DNA of 5,822 bases. Origin: Geopsychrobacter sp. GTDB taxonomy: Bacteria > Desulfobacterota > Desulfuromonadia > Desulfuromonadales > Geopsychrobacteraceae. Both the position numbers and the translations under genes were made by a program. Shown piece after piece: positions 1 to 5,822 of this stretch. How positions within the stretch are numbered: the first letter of the stretch is position 1; every line of letters starts with the position of its first letter. Under the pieces are notes generated by a model that saw nothing but the letters and a program-made list of their open reading frames with translations, was not told the DNA's origin and searched no databases. The DNA lies in the NCBI GenBank assembly GCA_030620915.1, contig JAUXIR010000118.1:1-5822 (forward strand), written 5' to 3'.

Positions 1-333
1 CAGGAATATCCGAGCCGACTCTCAGGTGGCCAGCAGCAACGGGTGGCGATTGCCCGTGCCCTGGCGATGGACCCCAAGATCATGCTCTTCGATGAACCGA
101 CCAGCGCCCTCGATCCCGAGATGGTTGGTGAGGTCCTCGATGTCATGAAAAACCTGGCCCGTGAAGGCATGACCATGGTCGTGGTCACCCACGAAATGGG
201 TTTTGCGCGCGAGGTCGCCGACCGGGTGCTATTTATGGATCAGGGCAAGCTGGTTGAAGAAGGTACTCCGGAGCATTTCTTTACCGAGCCGCGTGAAGAA
301 CGGACCAAGCAGTTTCTCAAACAGGTCTTGTGA
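1..333 (+). CDS. Polar amino acid ABC transporter ATP-binding protein, C-terminal part (GlnQ/HisP/AapP type)
   Basis: The frame is open from the first base, so the gene begins upstream of the window. The 110 visible residues are the C-terminal part of an ABC ATPase that is usually about 240 residues long. Visible motifs are the ABC signature LSGGQQQR (residues 7-14 of the fragment), Walker B IMLFDE (27-32, catalytic Glu32), D-loop SALD (35-38) and the switch histidine in VVVTHEMGF (His64). The Walker A loop must lie upstream and is not seen. The [14 protein letters not shown] stretch and the ending [11 protein letters not shown] are characteristic of the polar amino acid uptake family (GlnQ, HisP, AapP). 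This subunit would power import at the cytoplasmic face of the inner membrane, together with permeases and a periplasmic binding protein probably encoded upstream. Substrate cannot be told from this fragment. It ends at TGA, 28 bp before a strong terminator, so it is likely the last gene of its operon. Confidence 0.95.
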   Translation, partial: QEYPSRLSGGQQQRVAIARALAMDPKIMLFDEPTSALDPEMVGEVLDVMKNLAREGMTMVVVTHEMGFAREVADRVLFMDQGKLVEEGTPEHFFTEPREERTKQFLKQVL

Positions 334-361
334 GACAGATCTGTTTATCGATGGACTTAAA

Positions 362-391
362 AAAAAAGGGTGCCAAACGGCACCCTTTTTT
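362..391. terminator. Bidirectional rho-independent terminator between convergent genes
   Basis: The stem GGGTGCC (368-374) pairs perfectly with GGCACCC (379-385) across an AAAC loop. It is flanked by an A-run on the left (359-367) and six Ts on the right (386-391), so A/T pairing extends the stem to 13 bp and a U-tract is produced on either strand. It lies between the stop of the ABC ATPase gene (333) and the stop of the convergent ketosynthase gene (423), and should serve both. Nothing else is seen in the 89-bp gap. Confidence 0.93.
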
Positions 392-422
392 AATAACGTA
401 TTTCGCAATCTGCACTGGGCCC

Positions 423-2330
423 CTAGGCCATATCCTCGTAAGGATTTTCGAGCTTCAGGTCGATGCTGCCGGAGAAACCCGGTATCCTGATCTTCTCCGC
501 AGTCATCTCCAGATCTGTGCCGGCAACCACGTTGTGGTCGAAACGGTAGATGGGAGCAGTTTTAGCGGCGATCGTCTCCCGGTCATAATTTGCGCAAGCC
601 TCGGCCACGCCCTCATTGCGTCTGCGGTACTCCACCATCGCGGCGGTGCCGTGCTTCCTGGAGAGCATCTGCTCGGTCACGTGCGGAGCGAGGATCGAGC
701 CGGTGGCGTTGTTGCCGCCGAACCCCTTGGCATTCATCAATACGGCATCCATACCCCTGGGTCCGACCTCGGTATGTTCGAGGAGGAAGTTGAGGTTGCT
801 GTCGTGAACATCATCGGCCAACCTGTCCACCGTGACAATCCCTGGGATATAGCCGTACTTCCAGACCCCCAGCGATGCCATCAGCTGATCACCGGCGGAA
901 ACAGCCAATGAATGCCCCAGATAACATTTCACCGCGGCGACGCTCCAGCGGTCGATACCGTTAATCTTCGCCACCTCATTGAGAATATGGGATTCGGTCA
1001 CCCGGTTCTGCGGGGTGCTGGTTCCATGGGCCTGGACAAAGCTGCGCCTTCTCAACCCTTCGTCTCCGATGATGGCTCTGGTCACCGCCGCGGCTTTCGC
1101 CAGGGTGATGTAGTTACCGACACCGGGCCCGGGGATCGATTTTTTGTAGCCGTCCGCATTGACAAAGACATCGGCGACCGAACCGTAGATGTTGGCCCCC
1201 AGGTCCAGGGCAAGCTGGTCGTCGAAGAGAATGAAAAACTGGGATGATTCCGAGAGGGTGAAGCCACAGTTATCTGCGAAGGGGCGCGCGGCACGACGAT
1301 AGTCCGGCGTATTGCGCCCGGGATCGAGGGCCAGCAGTTTTTCATCTTCGGCCAAAGCCCCCATGGTGCGATAGCCTTCGATGATTTCGGGGGTTATCGG
1401 GGCCTCGCTGTTGCCGACCACCACCACGCGGCGACGTCCGCTCTGGATTTCACGGATGGCGAGATTCAGGTTGTACATGAAGGTGGCGCAGGCCCCCACA
1501 TTGCAGCCGGTGGTTCCCACACTGCCGAGGATATAGGCATTGATGAAATCGGCCGGCATCTCCGCCAGCCCCAGGGCAAGTTGCTTGGAGGAGACCCGTT
1601 TGCCCGTCAACTGAGCCTGCAGCATCCCTCCCGATCCCGCGTAGTCGAGCTGTCCCATGGCACTGCCCGAAAAAACCCCGATCTCGTCCGGGGCGACGGC
1701 AGAGCGTACAAGTTCCCAATCGATCCCCAGAGACTGTACGGCATCCGAGGCCCCATAGATGGTCATCTGCAAGCCACGGGGATGACTTCTCGCCTGATAG
1801 AGCTTCTCTGGATCAAAACCGGTCGGCAGCTGTCCTGCACTTTGCACCTTCGAGGAGCGTGTACTGGGCAGAAGCACCTCCATCTGGTCGGGGATATCGA
1901 CCTTGACCCTGTTCTCGTCCAGGTCCGAGATCTGCCAGTTGTCCGGGATATCGGTCGGGAGTTGTTTTCGCTTCAGGGTAAAGCTGATCGGCCCACCAGG
2001 CTCGGCGGCAAGGGTCGCCGTCTTGTGTTCGGGAATCGCGTCCCGGTTAAACAGATTATTCTCCAGGCGGCGAATCAGGGTATTATCCTTGATATGTGCG
2101 GCATACCGCTGGGCAATCTCGGCCTGACTGATCGCGCTGCCGTCCCGGTCAACGACCTGGCCGTTTTGATTGCGGGTCAGCCCCATCAACTGGGCGAGAT
2201 CGGCATAGGTTTCCTGTGCCGACTCCTGATCCAACTGATCGATGATCAAGCGCCGATAACCATGATGGGCGGAGCTTCTTCCGGCCGAACTGATACCACC
2301 AAAGCCTACGATTACAGGCAGACGTGCCAC
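423..2330 (-). CDS. fabY: FabY-type beta-ketoacyl-ACP synthase
   Basis: This 635-residue protein has a thiolase-fold ketosynthase core. The Cys-His-His triad is visible: Cys281 in GACATFMYNL, His435 in QAHGTSTPQNR and His473 in CYLGHSLAVSAG. The glycine-rich KGFGGNNA (535-542) is the usual C-terminal ketosynthase motif. The long N-terminal extension before the core (about residues 1-190), the beginning MARLPVIVGFGGISSAGRSS and the total length match the FabY family, about 634 residues in Pseudomonas aeruginosa. There FabY condenses acetyl-CoA with malonyl-ACP to give acetoacetyl-ACP, the first step of fatty acid synthesis normally done by FabH; the enzyme is cytoplasmic. The start is GTG at 2330-2328, chosen because GGAGGT lies 6 nt upstream. 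A near-consensus promoter precedes it. The gene stands alone, convergent with the ABC ATPase gene and divergent from selO. The ketosynthase assignment is very secure; the FabY subfamily and substrate rest on recalled similarity. Confidence 0.92.
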   Translation of the reverse strand: MARLPVIVGFGGISSAGRSSAHHGYRRLIIDQLDQESAQETYADLAQLMGLTRNQNGQVVDRDGSAISQAEIAQRYAAHIKDNTLIRRLENNLFNRDAIPEHKTATLAAEPGGPISFTLKRKQLPTDIPDNWQISDLDENRVKVDIPDQMEVLLPSTRSSKVQSAGQLPTGFDPEKLYQARSHPRGLQMTIYGASDAVQSLGIDWELVRSAVAPDEIGVFSGSAMGQLDYAGSGGMLQAQLTGKRVSSKQLALGLAEMPADFINAYILGSVGTTGCNVGACATFMYNLNLAIREIQSGRRRVVVVGNSEAPITPEIIEGYRTMGALAEDEKLLALDPGRNTPDYRRAARPFADNCGFTLSESSQFFILFDDQLALDLGANIYGSVADVFVNADGYKKSIPGPGVGNYITLAKAAAVTRAIIGDEGLRRRSFVQAHGTSTPQNRVTESHILNEVAKINGIDRWSVAAVKCYLGHSLAVSAGDQLMASLGVWKYGYIPGIVTVDRLADDVHDSNLNFLLEHTEVGPRGMDAVLMNAKGFGGNNATGSILAPHVTEQMLSRKHGTAAMVEYRRRNEGVAEACANYDRETIAAKTAPIYRFDHNVVAGTDLEMTAEKIRIPGFSGSIDLKLENPYEDMA

Positions 2331-2336
2331 AAGGGT

Positions 2337-2342
2337 ACCTCC
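2337..2342 (-). promoter_or_regulatory. Shine-Dalgarno site setting the GTG start of the FabY-type gene
   Basis: On the minus strand this reads GGAGGT, followed by 6 nt and then GTG at 2330-2328. The spacing is ideal. An ATG overlapping the site (2344-2342) is out of frame with the gene, so GTG is the supported start. Confidence 0.85.
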
Positions 2343-2384
2343 ATTTGGAAAGAGTAGAACATGGGTTGATTTTACGAAACTGGC

Positions 2385-2413
2385 ATCATAGGTCGTATCG
2401 TATTGGATGACAA
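2385..2413 (-). promoter_or_regulatory. Sigma70-type promoter for the FabY-type gene
   Basis: Read on the minus strand, the -35 hexamer TTGTCA (2413-2408) and the -10 hexamer TATGAT (2390-2385) each match consensus at five of six positions and are separated by exactly 17 bp. Transcription would start near 2378, giving a leader of about 48 nt before the GTG start. This is the strongest promoter-like sequence I noticed in the window. It is not experimentally shown. Confidence 0.65.
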
Positions 2414-2415
2414 CC

Positions 2416-2443
2416 TTGAATAAAAAACCTGTCTACCGATTAT
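2416..2443 (+). promoter_or_regulatory. Candidate weak promoter for selO
   Basis: TTGAAT (2416-2421) and GATTAT (2438-2443) are 16 bp apart, each matching four of six consensus positions. Transcription would start near 2450, giving a leader of about 50 nt. The -35 element sits 2 bp from the -35 element of the opposite FabY promoter. The weak match makes this tentative. Confidence 0.35.
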
Positions 2444-2502
2444 CAGCACAATCTGCTTCGGCCATCTTGCCTCTGCAGTGAAAGCGGTGCGACAATTGAC
2501 CG

Positions 2503-4119
2503 ATGAAAGCCGACAACCCCAGACAACTGGCGAAATCCTTAACATCACTCAATTTCGATAACCGCTTCGTGCGTGAACTGCCTGCCGATCCGGACAGCAG
2601 TAACCAGTTGCGCCAGGTGCACCGTGCCTGCTACTCACGTGTCTGGCCGACCCAGGTAGCCGCGCCGCAACTGGTGGCATACGCAGCAGAAGTTGCAGAA
2701 TTGCTCAATCTGGAGCCCGCGGCCTGTGAAAGCGAGGAATTTGCGCAGATATTTGTCGGCAACCGCTTACTACCCGGCATGGATCCCTACGCCTGCTGCT
2801 ACGGCGGGCACCAGTTCGGCAACTGGGCCGGTCAGTTAGGCGACGGACGGGCGATCAACCTTGGGGAGATTATCAACCAACAGGGTCAGCGCTGGGCGCT
2901 GCAGCTCAAAGGTGCAGGCCCTACCCCCTACGCGCGACGGGCCGATGGCCTGGCGGTGCTGCGTTCCTCGGTGCGCGAATTTCTGTGCAGCGAAGCGATG
3001 CACCATCTCGGGGTACCGACCACCCGCGCCCTGAGCCTGTTGCTGACCGGCGAGCTGGTGACCCGCGACATGTTCTACGACGGTCATCCCAAAGAAGAGC
3101 CGGGCGCCGTGGTCTGTCGGGTGGCGCCCTCCTTCACCCGCTTCGGCAGCTTTCAAATTTTCACCTGGCGCAACGAAATCGAACAGTTACGCCAGCTGGT
3201 CGACTACACCCTCCGCACTGATTTTCCCCACCTGGCTGGTCCCTCGATTGGCGTTTATCTGCAGTGGTTCGAGGAGATCTGTCGCAGCACCGCCACAATG
3301 ATCGTCCACTGGATGCGCGTCGGCTTTGTCCACGGCGTGATGAACACCGACAACATGTCGATCCTCGGCCTGACCATCGACTACGGCCCCTACGGCTGGC
3401 TGGAAGATTACAATCCCGACTGGACTCCCAACACCACCGATGCCCCCGGCGGGCGCTACCGTTTCGGCAACCAGCCGCAGGTCGCCCTCTGGAACCTAGC
3501 CCAGTTGGCGAACGCCATCTATCCCCTGATTGGGCAGACCGAACCCCTGGAAGCGGCGCTGCAACTCTACGGCGTCTGTTACAAGCAGGGTTGGCAGGAG
3601 ATGATGGCGCAAAAGCTGGGGCTGAAGAAGTTCGAACCGGCAACCGATCTGGCGTTGAGCGACGAACTGGAGAAAGTGTTGCGCCTGGTGGAAACCGATA
3701 TGACGATTTTCTACCGTAAGCTGGTCGATCTGGTGCCGCAAGATGATCAGGATGATGACAGCCTGATTGCCCCACTGCTCGACGCCTACTACCAACCGGA
3801 GGAGCTGACCGACTCTCACAAGCGACAAATCAGCGCTTGGCTGCGCACCTATCTCAAGCGGCTCGCGCAAGACGGGCTCAGCAGTGCTGAAAGACGAAAG
3901 CGGATGAATGCGGTCAATCCCAAATACGTACTGCGTAACTACCTGGCGCAACTGGCGATCGATAAAGCCGAGGCCGGTGATTACAGTCTGGTCAATGATT
4001 TACTGCAGGTGATGCGGCATCCCTATGCGGAACAGCCGGAAAACGAGGAATTTGCCCGGAAAAGGCCCGAATGGGCACGCCACAGGGCGGGTTGTTCGAT
4101 GCTCTCCTGTAGCTCCTAG
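2503..4119 (+). CDS. selO: Protein adenylyltransferase SelO (YdiU / UPF0061 family)
   Basis: SelO proteins have a pseudokinase fold that binds ATP in flipped orientation and transfers AMP to Ser, Thr or Tyr of target proteins; the family is tied to oxidative stress and redox balance. Hallmarks seen in the 538 residues are GGHQFGNWAGQLGDGRAI (101-118), LKGAGPTPYARRADG (135-149) with the presumed ATP-binding Lys136, Glu159 in the RSSVREF helix, MNTDNMS with Asp283 and Asn284, and metal-binding Asp293 in DYGPYG. The spacing among these residues equals that of characterised SelO (for example Lys to Glu 23 residues, Asp to Asp 10). The protein ends in GCSMLSCSS; Cys536 occupies the place of selenocysteine in animal SelO. 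It is longer than E. coli YdiU (about 478). The activation-loop Cys of the E. coli protein is replaced by Pro309. ATG at 2503 is the first possible ATG because an in-frame TGA lies at 2497-2499; no good Shine-Dalgarno site is visible. The gene overlaps the next gene tail to tail by 4 bp. Confidence 0.95.
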   Translation: MKADNPRQLAKSLTSLNFDNRFVRELPADPDSSNQLRQVHRACYSRVWPTQVAAPQLVAYAAEVAELLNLEPAACESEEFAQIFVGNRLLPGMDPYACCYGGHQFGNWAGQLGDGRAINLGEIINQQGQRWALQLKGAGPTPYARRADGLAVLRSSVREFLCSEAMHHLGVPTTRALSLLLTGELVTRDMFYDGHPKEEPGAVVCRVAPSFTRFGSFQIFTWRNEIEQLRQLVDYTLRTDFPHLAGPSIGVYLQWFEEICRSTATMIVHWMRVGFVHGVMNTDNMSILGLTIDYGPYGWLEDYNPDWTPNTTDAPGGRYRFGNQPQVALWNLAQLANAIYPLIGQTEPLEAALQLYGVCYKQGWQEMMAQKLGLKKFEPATDLALSDELEKVLRLVETDMTIFYRKLVDLVPQDDQDDDSLIAPLLDAYYQPEELTDSHKRQISAWLRTYLKRLAQDGLSSAERRKRMNAVNPKYVLRNYLAQLAIDKAEAGDYSLVNDLLQVMRHPYAEQPENEEFARKRPEWARHRAGCSMLSCSS

Positions 4120-4583
4120 GCGACCAGGGACCAATAATCCTGCCAGCGCTGCCTGGCCAGATCCCGGCTAAACCCTTCAGACAGCTTGCAGAGACAGCCC
4201 TCTGATTGAGCAAGGGTCTCCTTGCGGGGAATCAGCGCCAGACACTGACAGGGCCGCTCAGCAACCGGGAAACGACAGCCGTCAGCCTCGAGAAAAGCAC
4301 AACCCGTCACCAAAGACCGCGGCGCAGGAATCGGCACCCCAGTCTTCTCCCAGAGCACCAACCCCAATTCAGGCAAGTGCTCACGCAGCTGCTCAAGGGT
4401 CAAACCTTGCCCGGCGAAAAAAATCGTGAAAAATCGCTCGGGATCAACCCAGATTCCGGGGCTTCCCTGGCAGCAACGCCCGCCGCATGCTTGGCAGAGC
4501 GGCAGATTCAGGGCCTCGCGTTCTTTCAACTGCATGGACTGAATTTTCAAGAGAAATAAACCATCAGAAACCTCCATGAACAT
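4116..4583 (-). CDS. Cysteine-rich protein with YkgJ-type CxxCxxxCC motif (putative metal or Fe-S binding)
   Basis: This small protein has 155 residues from the first ATG and ten cysteines: 30, 33, 37, 38, 95, 103, 112, 114, 130 and 132. The N-terminal CQACGGRCCQG cluster is the hallmark of the YkgJ family (PF03692, COG0727), proposed to chelate zinc or iron or to hold an Fe-S cluster; the later TGCAFLEADGCRFPVAERPCQC block is also typical. No signal peptide or membrane segment is evident, so it is probably cytoplasmic. Biochemical function is unknown for most members. The start is uncertain: ATGs at 4583, 4577 and 4535 are in frame and none has a good Shine-Dalgarno site. Starting at 4535 would give 139 residues and put the first Cys at residue 14, which suits the family. 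The gene is convergent with selO, sharing the CTAG stop overlap, and divergent from the exporter gene. Confidence 0.85.
   Translation of the reverse strand: MFMEVSDGLFLLKIQSMQLKEREALNLPLCQACGGRCCQGSPGIWVDPERFFTIFFAGQGLTLEQLREHLPELGLVLWEKTGVPIPAPRSLVTGCAFLEADGCRFPVAERPCQCLALIPRKETLAQSEGCLCKLSEGFSRDLARQRWQDYWSLVA
4547..4575 (-). other. GGAGGT followed by a five-codon ORF inside the Cys-rich gene's 5' end
   Basis: On the minus strand GGAGGT (4575-4570) is followed after 5 nt by ATG (4564-4562) and the five-codon frame MVYFS, ending in TGA at 4549-4547. This lies out of frame within the first codons of the longest reading of the Cys-rich gene, and 11 nt before its in-frame ATG at 4535. It could be a leader ORF coupled to the 4535 start, or a chance match. 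No homolog is known to me. Confidence 0.25.
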
Positions 4584-4624
4584 CGGAACTGCTACTTGAG
4601 CTCCCCCCGTGCTTGCAGAGCGTC

Positions 4625-4670
4625 AATCTTGCTACGATGCCACACTTTGGCCGGTATTGTGAGCAAGATT
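4625..4670. repeat. 9-bp perfect inverted repeat in the divergent intergenic region
   Basis: AATCTTGCT (4625-4633) and AGCAAGATT (4662-4670) are exact reverse complements separated by 28 bp. Each arm could be a half-site for a regulator controlling the divergent Cys-rich and exporter genes. The wide spacing and lack of a T-tract argue against a terminator. Nine bases is short enough that chance cannot be excluded. Confidence 0.4.
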
Positions 4671-4704
4671 ATTTAATTGAAGGATAAAAAGCACCCTGCT
4701 TCCC

Positions 4705-4713
4705 TGTTAGAAT
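4705..4713 (+). promoter_or_regulatory. Candidate extended -10 promoter for the RND exporter gene
   Basis: TGTTAGAAT fits the extended -10 pattern TGnTATAAT with one mismatch in the hexamer. The position 17 bp upstream (TAAAAA, 4685-4690) is a poor -35, which extended -10 promoters tolerate. Transcription would start near 4720, only about 15 nt before the coding start and just ahead of its Shine-Dalgarno site. Confidence 0.35.
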
Positions 4714-4723
4714 GAAGGGAAGT

Positions 4724-4729
4724 GGGAGG
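4724..4729 (+). promoter_or_regulatory. Shine-Dalgarno site of the RND exporter gene
   Basis: GGGAGG lies 5 nt before ATG at 4735 and fixes that codon as the start. Confidence 0.8.
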
Positions 4730-4734
4730 GTCCT

Positions 4735-5822
4735 ATGCAAGTCAGGCTGCTGACACTCTACGACCGATTGGTCCTCAAACATCCCGTCATCACCCTGCTG
4801 TCGGTCTCACTGCTGATCCTTCTGGTCGGCAGCTTTGCCCGCGACTTCAGACTCGATGCCTCCGCCGACTCACTGGTGCTGGAGCATGATGCCGACCTGC
4901 GCTACTACCGCTCCATCAGTGCCCGCTACGGTTCCGACGACTACCTGTTGCTCAGTTACAGCCCACAGGCCGATCTGTTTGCCCCCGAGACCCTGGCCGA
5001 CCTGCGGCGCCTGCGCGATAGGCTGCTGCAAATCGAGCGGGTTGAAAAGGTGGTCAGCATCCTCGATGCACCGCTCATCGACAGCCCTCGACTAGCGTTG
5101 AGCGAACTGGAGCAGGTCCGCACCCTGGAAGATCCCGCGACCGATGTGCAACTGGCCCGACGCGAGTTTCTCACCAGTCCCCTCTACCGCAACCTGCTCC
5201 TCAGCCCCGATGCCAGAACCACCGCGGTACAGATCCGCTTCAAGCGCGACCAGACCTACCATGCGTTGCTCACCCGGCGAAATGCCCTGCGCGAAATGCG
5301 CCTGGAGACCGAGCTGACGACAACAGAGAGTGCTGAATTGACCGCCGTCAGCAAGGCCTTCAAGGAACATAGTGCGCTGCTGACCGACCAGGTGAGCGCG
5401 GACATCGCCCGCATCCGTACCATCCTGGCGCAGCACCGCATGCGGGCCGAGCTGCACCTGGGCGGGGTGCCGATGATCGCCGCCGACATGATCGATTTCA
5501 TCCGTCACGACCTGACCCGCTTCGGCCTGGGGGTTTTGGCATTTTTGATCCTCATGCTGTCGATCATCTTTCGCAAGCCACGCTGGGTCATCCTGCCGAT
5601 GTCCTGCTGCTTCAGCGCGGTGCTCTTCATGTTCGGTTATCTCGGCCTGGTCGATTGGCGGGTCACCGTGGTCTCGGCCAACTTCACCTCGCTGCTGCTG
5701 ATCATCACCCTGTCGCTGTGCGTACACCTGATCGTGCGTTACCACGAATTGCTGGCCGAACAGCCACAGGCGACTCAACAGACCCTGGTGAAGGAGATGA
5801 TCCGCAGCAAGACCCTGCCCAG
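4735..5822 (+). CDS. RND-superfamily (MMPL/COG1033-type) exporter, N-terminal part
   Basis: The frame runs from ATG 4735, with GGGAGG 5 nt upstream, to the window edge. It gives 362 codons plus two bases and no stop, so perhaps half of a protein usually about 750-900 residues long. The topology seen is TM1 (about residues 17-35), a large periplasmic loop (about 37-260), then a hydrophobic block with TM2 (263-280), TM3 (285-303) and TM4 (311-334). This is the first half-repeat of an RND transporter. DASADSLVLEHDADLRYY (41-58) just after TM1 and NFTSLLLIITLSLCVHLIVRY (316-336) are typical of the COG1033 predicted exporters, which include hopanoid- and lipid-moving proteins. Residues about 183-235 look like a long charged helix, possibly coiled coil. 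It would sit in the inner membrane and use proton-motive force. Substrate is unknown, and TM4 as seen has no acidic residue to mark a proton relay. It is divergent from the Cys-rich gene. Confidence 0.88.
   Translation, partial: MQVRLLTLYDRLVLKHPVITLLSVSLLILLVGSFARDFRLDASADSLVLEHDADLRYYRSISARYGSDDYLLLSYSPQADLFAPETLADLRRLRDRLLQIERVEKVVSILDAPLIDSPRLALSELEQVRTLEDPATDVQLARREFLTSPLYRNLLLSPDARTTAVQIRFKRDQTYHALLTRRNALREMRLETELTTTESAELTAVSKAFKEHSALLTDQVSADIARIRTILAQHRMRAELHLGGVPMIAADMIDFIRHDLTRFGLGVLAFLILMLSIIFRKPRWVILPMSCCFSAVLFMFGYLGLVDWRVTVVSANFTSLLLIITLSLCVHLIVRYHELLAEQPQATQQTLVKEMIRSKTLP

Noticed and set aside
330..911. Plus-strand 193-residue frame whose GTG overlaps the ABC ATPase stop
   Set aside because: It looks like a translationally coupled gene, but it runs straight through the strong terminator and then antisense to the well-supported ketosynthase. 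Its translation resembles no family I recognise.
1581..2357. Plus-strand 258-residue frame opposite the ketosynthase N-terminal half
   Set aside because: It is antisense to conserved ketosynthase coding sequence, shows no recognisable motif, and is explained by the GC-rich codon pattern of the real gene.
2391..2406. Short tandem TCGTAT/CGTATT repeat between the FabY promoter hexamers
   Set aside because: The repeat unit is only five bases (CGTAT) in two copies and falls inside the promoter spacer, too short to claim as an operator.
3161..3951. Two minus-strand frames (204 and 151 residues) opposite selO
   Set aside because: They overlap each other and lie antisense to selO core motifs. The first is an Arg/Ser/Pro-rich translation typical of a shadow frame.
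422..4120. CCTAGG palindromes at the stop codons of both minus-strand genes (422-427 and 4115-4120)
   Set aside because: It is striking that both stops sit in the same hexamer, but two copies are readily explained by TAG stops in GC-rich flanks. No further structure links them.
4677..4713. TTGAAG (4677-4682) as a -35 element for the exporter promoter
   Set aside because: The gap to the -10 element TAGAAT is 25 bp, too long for a sigma70 promoter. The extended -10 reading is preferred.
5092..5778. Minus-strand 228-residue frame opposite the RND exporter
   Set aside because: The Gln/His/Asp-rich translation is the usual reverse image of a hydrophobic, Leu-rich coding sequence. The plus-strand frame has membrane segments, a good ribosome site and family motifs.

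Overview
The window looks like ordinary chromosomal DNA of a GC-rich proteobacterium, most probably a gammaproteobacterium. The basis is the FabY-type ketosynthase (best known from Pseudomonas), a SelO protein ending in the Cys-Ser-Ser tail common in proteobacteria, and an RND-superfamily exporter. A sulfur-oxidizing or Chromatiales-like lineage is possible, but that is only an impression; no marker gene settles the taxonomy. I see no IS element, tRNA, rRNA, CRISPR array or phage gene.

Layout. Positions 1-333 hold the C-terminal part of a polar amino acid ABC transporter ATPase (+). It is followed by a strong bidirectional rho-independent terminator (362-391), shared with the convergent FabY-type beta-ketoacyl synthase gene (423-2330, -). 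That gene starts at GTG behind a clear GGAGGT site and has a near-consensus sigma70 promoter. Its promoter lies back-to-back with a weaker candidate promoter for the divergent selO gene (2503-4119, +), which encodes a pseudokinase-fold protein AMPylase. The selO gene meets a small cysteine-rich metal-binding-type gene (4116-4583, -) tail to tail, with the two TAG stop codons overlapping in CTAG. A 151-bp divergent intergenic region carries a 9-bp inverted repeat and a candidate extended -10 promoter. It precedes an RND/MMPL-type exporter gene (4735 onward, +) that runs off the window end.

No two neighbouring complete genes are co-directional, so this is a series of separate transcription units rather than an operon. 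The functions are amino acid import, fatty acid synthesis initiation, protein AMPylation linked to redox stress, an uncharacterised Cys-rich protein, and export. They do not form an evident pathway. I found no convincing undescribed system. The most useful leads are the SelO redox-cysteine pattern, the start-site puzzle of the Cys-rich gene, and the two divergent control regions.
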